In this document: piece after piece, positions 1-4,654 of the stretch | Layout: the number at the start of each line of letters is the position of its first letter | How positions within the stretch are numbered: the first letter of the stretch is position 1 | Assembly (NCBI GenBank): GCA_002762705.1 | Contig: PCVE01000008.1 | Span: 1 to 10,342 of the forward strand | Source: Candidatus Woesearchaeota archaeon CG11_big_fil_rev_8_21_14_0_20_43_8 | GTDB lineage: Archaea > Nanobdellota > Nanobdellia > Woesearchaeales > CG08-08-20-14 | DNA length: 10,342 bases | Direction of reading: 5' to 3' | Translations under genes and position numbers: made by a program | Notes under the pieces: model-generated | Told to the model about the DNA's origin: nothing | What the model saw: only the letters and a program-made list of their open reading frames with translations | Databases searched by the model: none

Positions 1-244
1 TTCCGATGATCATATAGAAATTCACTGATGTCCTCGCTTTAGTCGGTCTATATGCAGGTCCCCAGAATATATCTCTTGTCTGATCATAAAACAGTTCCAA
101 TGCTTTTGCTTTGTTGTCAGGCAGATCAGAATCTTTGATAAGTCTCTCAAGCTTGGATTTCCCTTTATCATCTTTCCTTAAACTATAACCAGTCGTTTTA
201 TACAAGAGTACATGATTCTCTAGCCTGATATTGTCCTTGTCCAT
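1..244 (-). CDS. Unrecognised protein, 5' part only (runs off left edge)
   Basis: An open frame on the minus strand starts with ATG at 244 and stays open to the window edge, giving the first 81 residues. It begins MDKDNIRLENHVLLYK and continues as a charged, soluble-looking sequence with an aromatic stretch (DIFWGPAYRP) around residues 58-67. No signal peptide or membrane helix is visible and I do not recognise the family. ATG 244 was chosen because a TATA-like element at 266-273 (minus strand) is centred about 25 bp upstream, which fits a leaderless archaeal transcript, and no Shine-Dalgarno motif precedes it. The frame also stays open upstream of 244, including a GTG at 259, so a longer start cannot be excluded. 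Codon use (AGA, AGG, ATA) resembles the neighbours. It is divergent from the SpoIIM-family gene. Confidence 0.6.
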   Translation of the reverse strand, partial: MDKDNIRLENHVLLYKTTGYSLRKDDKGKSKLERLIKDSDLPDNKAKALELFYDQTRDIFWGPAYRPTKARTSVNFYMIIG

Positions 245-265
245 GGTGGATGGTATCACGCAGTA

Positions 266-273
266 TTTTATAT
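266..273 (-). promoter_or_regulatory. TATA element for the leftmost partial gene
   Basis: The minus strand reads ACATATAAAATAC here. The box is centred about 25 bp before the ATG at 244, the spacing expected if transcription begins at the start codon. Assignment is by position and composition only. Confidence 0.45.
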
Positions 274-308
274 GTCTTTGCCTGCTCACTGGATGCCAGT
301 AGGAAAGA

Positions 309-315
309 TATAAAA
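309..315 (+). promoter_or_regulatory. TATA element for the SpoIIM-family gene
   Basis: GATATAAAAG on the plus strand lies about 29 bp before the ATG at 341, predicting a start site near 338 and an almost leaderless message. No Shine-Dalgarno motif precedes 341. This box and the minus-strand box at 266-273 form a compact divergent promoter pair. Confidence 0.45.
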
Positions 316-340
316 GTGCCCTGTGGCATAATGATATGAT

Positions 341-1346
341 ATGTCTCTTGAACTGCTATTTGGACCAAGGAAGATCGAGAAGAAACCTCATCTGATGTTC
401 TTCTGCGGGCTTTTCTTCTCTACTCTCGCAGTGCTTCTGTCTATGAAAATATTCCCACGTTATGCCTCTATTGTGATAGTCACTTTCACGATAATACCGC
501 TAGTGCCTTTGATGATCAAATTGATAGAAGATGATGAATCGGTCTATGAGAAAAAGAGATGGTTGTTTAGGCATCATTTCACATTCAAGGCATATACTTA
601 CCTGTTTTTGGGTCTGATCATCAGTTTCTCGATATGGTTCTTTTTCCTGCCGACTATAGTGTCTCAAGGCATATTCTCCGAACAGATAAACACACTCCAT
701 GACCTGCAGGGACCTGGAGCGCAAGCGACATTCTCAACAAGACATGCCAAGGACGGCTGCGGGCCGGATGTCTTTGACACATTGAAAGAATATGTGGGAA
801 AGGATTCATTCTCGTATCTCTGCAAATCGCAGGACATCAATAATGATGGGATGTCTGAAGGCGTGATCTATGTGGGCTCTCAGAAGAATCCTTCATTGAT
901 CGTCACTGGCGGTGATGTCATGCCTTATCGTTCTTTCCTGCGTGGGCATATATTGAAAAATAACATGATAATCAATGTCTTCATATTCCTGACGTCATTC
1001 ATATTCGGAGCAGGTGCCCTTTTTTGTCATTGTTTGGAATGCTTCGATAATAGGTGTTTTCATCGGGGAAGCCGGGCATAGGCTTCTTACGAATACGTCA
1101 TTTGGTGGTGTGATCAAGGCATATTTCGGCGGACTTCAGGTGTCGCTTGGACAGATCCTCCTTCATGGGATACCGGAATTCTTCGGTTTTTTCGTGGCGG
1201 CGATGGCAGGCGGGATAATGTCTGTCGCTTTGATCAGGCATGGATTCAATGACAGACGGACGCTAAGAGTGCTGAAGGATTCATTGATTCTGTTTATAAT
1301 ATCTATTGGCTTTATAATCATAGCTGCTTTCATAGAAACGATATAA
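341..1346 (+). CDS. SpoIIM/DUF95-family multi-pass membrane protein, interrupted by a +1 frameshift
   Basis: Two overlapping frames (341-1081 and 1014-1346) read as one protein if one T is removed from the T6 run at 1020-1025, giving 334 residues. Hydrophobic segments lie near residues 17-37, 41-62, 83-106, 207-242, 272-300 and 310-332. The second half holds the family signature: FGAGA and WNASIIGVFIG around 222-242, then HGIPE at 275-279 followed by a small-residue-rich helix. This is the archaeal version of the stage II sporulation protein M fold. In Bacillus SpoIIM acts in engulfment; the archaeal role is unknown, and sporulation should not be inferred. A loop of about 100 residues between helices 3 and 4, probably outside the cell, contains two cysteines (140, 161) and a calcium-loop-like DINNDGMSEG at 165-174. 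The frameshift may be a sequencing or assembly error, a real pseudogene, or slippage. Family assignment is confident; function is not. Confidence 0.8.
1020..1025 (+). other. Frameshift site in a T6 run
   Basis: Upstream codons read GCC CTT TTT TGT (A-L-F-C), after which the frame loses family resemblance and ends at 1081. Dropping one T gives GCC CTT TTT GTC ATT GTT TGG (A-L-F-V-I-V-W), which restores the conserved FGAGA...WNAS motif across the junction. The lesion is therefore one extra base within this homopolymer. Confidence 0.8.
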
Positions 1347-1361
1347 TCTCTTTATCTACAA

Positions 1362-1375
1362 TTTCTGATCAGAAA
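1362..1375. repeat. 14-bp perfect palindrome
   Basis: TTTCTGATCAGAAA is a perfect inverted repeat centred on TGATCA. It lies between the SpoIIM-family stop (1346) and the TATA element of the next gene (1404-1414). It could be an operator or part of a 3' end. No function is shown by the sequence. Confidence 0.5.
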
Positions 1376-1403
1376 ATGATACGGTGTCAACAGAAAGCCA
1401 ACA

Positions 1404-1414
1404 TTTATATTTAT
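1404..1414 (+). promoter_or_regulatory. TATA element for the metal-binding-tail membrane protein gene
   Basis: TTTATATTTAT lies about 54 bp before the ATG at 1463. A start site 25-27 bp downstream (about 1435) would give a leader of roughly 28 nt that includes the Shine-Dalgarno core at 1451-1456. Confidence 0.5.
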
Positions 1415-1450
1415 CTGATCTTACCCTTGATATAGGATAATGAGTATATT

Positions 1451-1456
1451 GGGGGT
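1451..1456 (+). promoter_or_regulatory. Shine-Dalgarno site for the gene at 1463
   Basis: GGGGGT, one mismatch from the GGAGGT core, ends 6 nt before the ATG at 1463. It supports this start codon. Confidence 0.55.
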
Positions 1457-1462
1457 ATATTA

Positions 1463-2491
1463 ATGCGTGGGGAAAAGTATTTTTTGATGCTGACTTTGAT
1501 GGTCTTTAGTATTCTTGGTTCCATCATCCTTATGGGGAAACTTCCTGGATTCTACTTTGCGATAGAATTATATGTCATCATCTTCTTCATGCTGCTTGTC
1601 TCTATATCTATTTATTGCATAAGGCTAAACAGCTCATGGGGTTGGAGGCTTGGGACGGTGTTTTTCGCTGCCAATATAATAAATGCGCTTTATCTGTTCT
1701 ATCTTATTCCGCACCCCATAATCATCATAATCACGGTGATTGCATCTGGTGGTTATATCATCGCGCTCGATCATCTGAATGATGGCAAGTTGATATTTGA
1801 TAATTTCAATCTTGAGAAGATAGATTTCTCAAAAAGATTAGTTGAGAGTGTGGTGAAGGGGAAGACTCTAGGGGTCCTTGATGAAGACCGGGACCTGATG
1901 AAAAGAAAGATTGAAGATGCTATCGCAAGAAGCAAAGCAGTGGATCACAAAGAAGAAGACAAACAAGAAAGGAACAATGTCCCTGTAGAAGCATATTATG
2001 ATAATGATGATGATCTGAAAAGATTGCGTGAGATGAGCAGGAAATTATCTGAAGAGCACCCTGATGTGGATCTTGATAAAAAATATGATGACATCATTAA
2101 GAAAAGAGATTTCACATATTATGAGAGCGATATCGATGGACTATCGGCTGGAGCACCAGTAGAGACATCTATAGAAACACAAGCTGGACCATCGGTAGAG
2201 GCATCTGTAGAATCATTAGGTATCGAAGAAGTCACCATAGATTCATTGGATGTCGATTCTACTATCGACCTGACTGATAATCTCGCTGTCGAGCAAGTGG
2301 AGACCAAAAAAACAACAAAGAGAAAGCAATACAAATATATCGCGAGTCCATTCTCATCCAAATTCCATACAATGGAATGCAAGTGGATAAATCGGCTCAA
2401 TCAGAAGGAAGCGATCAAATTCGAGAATATATCTCAAGCTATAAAAGAAGGTTTCAATCCTTGTAAATGTGTCGATAAAGATATCATGTGA
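1463..2491 (+). CDS. Four-helix membrane protein with C-terminal Ada-like metal-binding module
   Basis: The 342-residue product has four predicted membrane helices near residues 7-25, 31-54, 62-81 and 84-102. A long charged, probably cytoplasmic region (about 105-285) with coiled-coil-like K/E/D-rich stretches follows. It contains two imperfect 12-residue repeats at 229-240 and 241-252 (AGAPVETSIETQ, AGPSVEASVESL). The C-terminus (290-337) resembles the small zinc-binding module related to the N-terminal domain of Ada: YIAS, then FHTMEC (F301, H302, C306), a central FENISQAIKEGF, and PCKC (C334, C336). Likely ligands are the three cysteines plus perhaps H302. Such modules often end secreted or membrane proteins in DPANN genomes and bacteria; their role here is unknown. 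The start is supported by a TATA box and a Shine-Dalgarno motif. It ends flush against the convergent gene, within the palindrome TGATCA. Confidence 0.75.
   Translation: MRGEKYFLMLTLMVFSILGSIILMGKLPGFYFAIELYVIIFFMLLVSISIYCIRLNSSWGWRLGTVFFAANIINALYLFYLIPHPIIIIITVIASGGYIIALDHLNDGKLIFDNFNLEKIDFSKRLVESVVKGKTLGVLDEDRDLMKRKIEDAIARSKAVDHKEEDKQERNNVPVEAYYDNDDDLKRLREMSRKLSEEHPDVDLDKKYDDIIKKRDFTYYESDIDGLSAGAPVETSIETQAGPSVEASVESLGIEEVTIDSLDVDSTIDLTDNLAVEQVETKKTTKRKQYKYIASPFSSKFHTMECKWINRLNQKEAIKFENISQAIKEGFNPCKCVDKDIM
2147..2218 (+). repeat. Two 36-bp in-frame tandem repeats
   Basis: Copies at 2147-2182 and 2183-2218 both start GCTGGA and encode the imperfect 12-residue units AGAPVETSIETQ and AGPSVEASVESL. 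They have diverged at several bases, so the duplication is not recent. They lie in the linker between the membrane part and the metal-binding module. Confidence 0.6.
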
Positions 2492-3193
2492 TCAATCTTT
2501 TTTGTGATCAGCGATTATATAGATCTCTTTTCTGTGATTTTTTGTTTCTTCTATTTTAAGATATGGCAATGATCTTTGCTCTTTGATCGCTTGTTCCAGC
2601 TCAAGATATTTGACTTTTTTTCTGCCAAGGTTCTTCTTTATCAGAGCTTTTCCAGATTTGAACATCCTATATGGTATCTCAAACCACAAAAGAGATGCGA
2701 TCGGCTCTCTTTTGCCGATGACATAAGCCGCTCTGCCGGTTATCGCGATTGCGCCGATCACAGAGAACGCCATGACTGTTCCTCCTGCAACTTCTGGGAG
2801 CGCACCTAAGAATGGAAGATATGATAGCCAATGTCCAAATTTGAACTTGAGGGCTTCATAGATATACGCGCCAGTCAATGAGTATGGCATGAATTTATTA
2901 TCGTTGAAATCAAGATGCCTCGCGATCTCTTTTTGCTTATCACCTGGAAGAAAGCTGCCAGCAGCAGCATAAGTCGGACATTTCAGGAAAGGATTCATCA
3001 AGTATTTTGCGACAAAACGACCCATCTTGGTCCGATGCTTTCGTTGTTCTGGGTTGAATCTTTTCTCCAGTGAATATATTACTCGTTCATACCATTTAGG
3101 TTTGATACCCATCTCTTTATAGTAGACTTCGATAGCTTCTACTAATCTATCGGTCTTGCTGTTTTGATCCCCTTCCAGATGCTCTTCAAGCAT
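2492..3193 (-). CDS. Unrecognised membrane-associated protein
   Basis: The 233-residue product has a charged N-terminal region (1-65), which includes KPKWYERVIYSLEKRF at 31-46. A middle region (66-103) includes NPFLKCPTYAAAGSFLPGD. One clear hydrophobic helix lies near 136-160 and a weaker one around 104-130. The C-terminal half is basic (about 176-233). There is no signal peptide, and I do not recognise the family. The ATG at 3193 lies about 26 bp from a perfect TTTATATA on the minus strand (3216-3223), so the message is probably leaderless. Its TGA stop touches the TGA of the convergent upstream gene. It is divergent from dxr and appears to share its TATA region. No catalytic motif is visible. 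Confidence 0.65.
   Translation of the reverse strand: MLEEHLEGDQNSKTDRLVEAIEVYYKEMGIKPKWYERVIYSLEKRFNPEQRKHRTKMGRFVAKYLMNPFLKCPTYAAAGSFLPGDKQKEIARHLDFNDNKFMPYSLTGAYIYEALKFKFGHWLSYLPFLGALPEVAGGTVMAFSVIGAIAITGRAAYVIGKREPIASLLWFEIPYRMFKSGKALIKKNLGRKKVKYLELEQAIKEQRSLPYLKIEETKNHRKEIYIIADHKKD
2498..2503 (+). terminator. Possible U-rich terminator after the gene at 1463
   Basis: A run of six T begins 7 nt after the stop codon. Archaeal transcription commonly ends at U-rich tracts without a hairpin. The tract lies inside the 3' end of the convergent gene. Evidence is composition and position only. Confidence 0.3.
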
Positions 3194-3215
3194 AAGATAG
3201 ATGATCTTAAGAGAA

Positions 3216-3223
3216 TATATAAA
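3216..3223. promoter_or_regulatory. Shared bidirectional TATA region between dxr and the divergent gene
   Basis: TATATAAA on plus reads TTTATATA on minus, the archaeal consensus, and the flanks are also nearly symmetrical. On minus it is centred about 26 bp from the ATG at 3193, giving a leaderless message. On plus, TATAAATA at 3218-3225 predicts a start near 3247, giving a leader of about 14 nt that just includes the dxr Shine-Dalgarno core. The two genes may compete for one TBP site. Confidence 0.55.
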
Positions 3224-3249
3224 TATTTCCTACACTATTTTAACATGTT

Positions 3250-3255
3250 GGGGAT
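3250..3255 (+). promoter_or_regulatory. Shine-Dalgarno site deciding the dxr start
   Basis: GGGGAT ends 5 nt before the ATG at 3261. With the TATA element at 3216-3225 it excludes the in-frame ATG at 3201, which lies upstream of the promoter. Confidence 0.55.
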
Positions 3256-3260
3256 GCAAT

Positions 3261-4412
3261 ATGATGAAAAGATTATCAATTCTTGGTTCGACAGGATCAA
3301 TCGGGACACAGACACTTGATGTTGTCAGGAAGAACAAACAGAGATTCAAAGTGTTCGCTCTTAGCGCAAATCAAAATATCGACTGTCTGATGCGTCAGAT
3401 CGAAGAATTCTCTCCTGAGATTGTATGTGTAGTCGATGAAGCGAAGGCTGATATTCTCTCTGATAAGGTAAGGATCGATGTCGAGAAGGGAGAAAAAGGA
3501 TTGATAAGGGCTGCTGTGGCGTCTGATGTCGACACAGTAGTCACCAGCGTTGTCGGGAATGTCGGGCTTCAACCGACGATAAAAGCGATTCTGGCAGGCA
3601 AGACGATCGCTCTTGCGAACAAGGAGACGCTTGTCGCCGCTGGAGAGATCGTGATGACGATGGCAAGAAAAATGGGAGTTCCTGTGATCCCTATCGATTC
3701 GGAGCATTGTGCTATACATCAATGCATCGGTGGGGTGTCGATGGATAGGATATCACGTCTTATAATCACTGCGTCTGGCGGATCATTCCGTGATAAGAGT
3801 TTTGCCGAACTTTTAAATGTCACTATCAGCGATGCGCTCAATCATCCAACATGGAGTATGGGGAAGAAGATAACTATCGATTCTGCGACGCTGATGAACA
3901 AAGGATTCGAAGTGATAGAAGCCAAGCATCTTTTTGGGCTGCCGCTCGAAAAGATAGAGACCATAATGCATCCACAATCTATTGTACATTCTATGGTCGA
4001 ATTCATCGACAAGAACATCATCGCTCAATTGGGTTCTGCGGATATGAGGATACCGATCTGCTATGCATTGAATTATCCAGATCGGATAGATCTGGATGTC
4101 CCCAAATTCGATTTTGTCGGGCAAAAACTGGAATTCAGAGAGATCGACAAGGGACGTTTTTCTGCGTTGGCTTATGCATATGAAGCCTGTCGAATCGGCG
4201 GGACTATGCCTGCCGTTCTCAACAGCGCAAATGATGTTGCAGTCCTTGCGTTCTTGGATGAGAAGATAAGTTTTCTTGATATAACTCGTCTGGTACGTGA
4301 TGCTATGGATACACATAAGATCATCATGACTCCTGATCTGGATGATATCTTCGCAACTTGCAAAAAAACAAAAGAAATAGTGGAAAAGCAGATTCTTTCT
4401 ATGCAACCTTGA
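3261..4412 (+). CDS. dxr: 1-deoxy-D-xylulose 5-phosphate reductoisomerase
   Basis: This cytoplasmic enzyme of the MEP isoprenoid pathway converts 1-deoxy-D-xylulose 5-phosphate to 2-C-methyl-D-erythritol 4-phosphate using NADPH and a divalent metal. The 383-residue product is close to the usual 380-400. In order it shows the NADPH-binding GSTGSIG (9-15), ALANKE (K121), the metal ligands in PIDSEH (D146, S147, E148), TASGGSFR (S172), HPTWSMG (H195, W198, M200), DSATLMNKGFE (S208, N213, K214, E217), HPQSIVHSMVEF, and the C-terminal domain with GGTMPAVLNSANDVAV. All residues equivalent to the E. coli catalytic and metal ligands are present. Two usual motif positions differ: SEHNA is SEHCA (C150) and GGPFR is GGSFR (S175). 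The start at 3261 follows a Shine-Dalgarno core; 3264 is also ATG. A further 20 in-frame upstream codons lie across the promoter and were excluded. The gene is monocistronic here and overlaps the convergent ferredoxin by 14 bp. MEP enzymes are not standard in Archaea, so acquisition by transfer from bacteria is likely. Confidence 0.95.
   Translation: MMKRLSILGSTGSIGTQTLDVVRKNKQRFKVFALSANQNIDCLMRQIEEFSPEIVCVVDEAKADILSDKVRIDVEKGEKGLIRAAVASDVDTVVTSVVGNVGLQPTIKAILAGKTIALANKETLVAAGEIVMTMARKMGVPVIPIDSEHCAIHQCIGGVSMDRISRLIITASGGSFRDKSFAELLNVTISDALNHPTWSMGKKITIDSATLMNKGFEVIEAKHLFGLPLEKIETIMHPQSIVHSMVEFIDKNIIAQLGSADMRIPICYALNYPDRIDLDVPKFDFVGQKLEFREIDKGRFSALAYAYEACRIGGTMPAVLNSANDVAVLAFLDEKISFLDITRLVRDAMDTHKIIMTPDLDDIFATCKKTKEIVEKQILSMQP
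4362..4368 (-). terminator. Possible U-rich terminator for the ferredoxin gene
   Basis: On the minus strand a T7 run, preceded by TTTCTTTTG, lies about 31 nt beyond the ferredoxin stop. This is the form expected of an archaeal oligo-U terminator. It sits inside the last codons of dxr, as expected for overlapping convergent ends. Confidence 0.35.
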
Positions 4413-4590
4413 TGCATTGCATAGGACAATTGTCAGCAGCTTCCTGAGAACATCCGGCAGAATCGAGTGTCGCTTTCTTGACTTTTGCTTTTGGTTCACC
4501 GTTGATCTCTGTCATCTCAAAATTATCACAAGATGTGCATGCTCCGCATCCGATGCATTTATCTGTTTCAATACTCACTTTGACTGGCAT
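4399..4590 (-). CDS. Small [4Fe-4S] ferredoxin
   Basis: The 63-residue protein is a low-potential electron carrier of the single-cluster type. Cluster ligands are predicted as C12, C15 and C18 (CIGCGAC) plus C55 of the distal CP motif. C21 and C47 match the pair that forms a disulfide in Pyrococcus-type ferredoxins. Two features are unusual. The first motif is C-x2-C-x2-C-x2-C followed by Asp, where relatives usually have x3 before the last Cys and then Pro. An extra cysteine, C59, follows CPMQ where relatives have Ala. ATG 4590 was chosen over the GTG at 4599: GGGGTG at 4597-4602 is a Shine-Dalgarno core 6 nt before the ATG and contains that GTG. A TATA box at 4636-4644 fits a leader of about 24 nt, so the gene has its own promoter downstream of the surface-protein operon. 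Its redox partner is unknown; it overlaps dxr by 14 bp, tail to tail. Confidence 0.9.
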   Translation of the reverse strand: MPVKVSIETDKCIGCGACTSCDNFEMTEINGEPKAKVKKATLDSAGCSQEAADNCPMQCIKVA

Positions 4591-4596
4591 ATTATG

Positions 4597-4602
4597 CACC
4601 CC
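4597..4602 (-). promoter_or_regulatory. Shine-Dalgarno site deciding the ferredoxin start
   Basis: The minus strand reads AAGGGGTGCATAATATG; GGGGTG is 6 nt from the ATG at 4590. The in-frame GTG at 4599 is part of this site and so is unlikely to be the start. Confidence 0.6.
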
Positions 4603-4635
4603 TTAGTTTTTATGTTTTGATTATTTCAATTAAAG

Positions 4636-4644
4636 TTTATAAAA
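4636..4644 (-). promoter_or_regulatory. TATA element for the ferredoxin gene
   Basis: The minus strand reads CTTTTATAAAC, centred about 50 bp before the ATG at 4590. This predicts transcription from about 4614. It lies in the 64-bp gap after the surface-protein stop at 4655. Confidence 0.5.
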
Positions 4645-4654
4645 GTTTGTTTTC

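Noticed and set aside
1014..1346. Separate small membrane protein starting at GTG 1014
   Set aside because: Its sequence is the direct continuation of the SpoIIM-family protein after a one-base shift, and the GTG has no ribosome-binding site.
341..1346. Evidence for sporulation
   Set aside because: SpoIIM/DUF95 proteins are widespread in Archaea that do not sporulate, and no other sporulation gene is present.
2119..2400. Minus-strand frame opposite the linker of the metal-binding-tail protein
   Set aside because: Its Ser/Thr/Asp-rich repeats merely mirror the tandem repeats of the real gene.
3201..3260. Longer dxr start giving 20 extra N-terminal residues
   Set aside because: These codons run across the TATA element, the resulting residues do not resemble DXR, and the Shine-Dalgarno core at 3250-3255 points to 3261.
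3297..3722. Minus-strand frame of 141 codons antisense to dxr
   Set aside because: Same reasoning: shadow of the conserved dxr coding frame with no promoter or family motif.
3813..4499. Long minus-strand frame of 228 codons antisense to dxr
   Set aside because: It lies opposite a certain gene, reads through the ferredoxin in another frame, and its Arg/His/Ser/Cys-rich product looks like a shadow.
4591..4599. Ferredoxin start at GTG 4599
   Set aside because: The GTG is part of the GGGGTG Shine-Dalgarno motif; ATG 4590 has the right spacing and matches the usual ferredoxin N-terminus.
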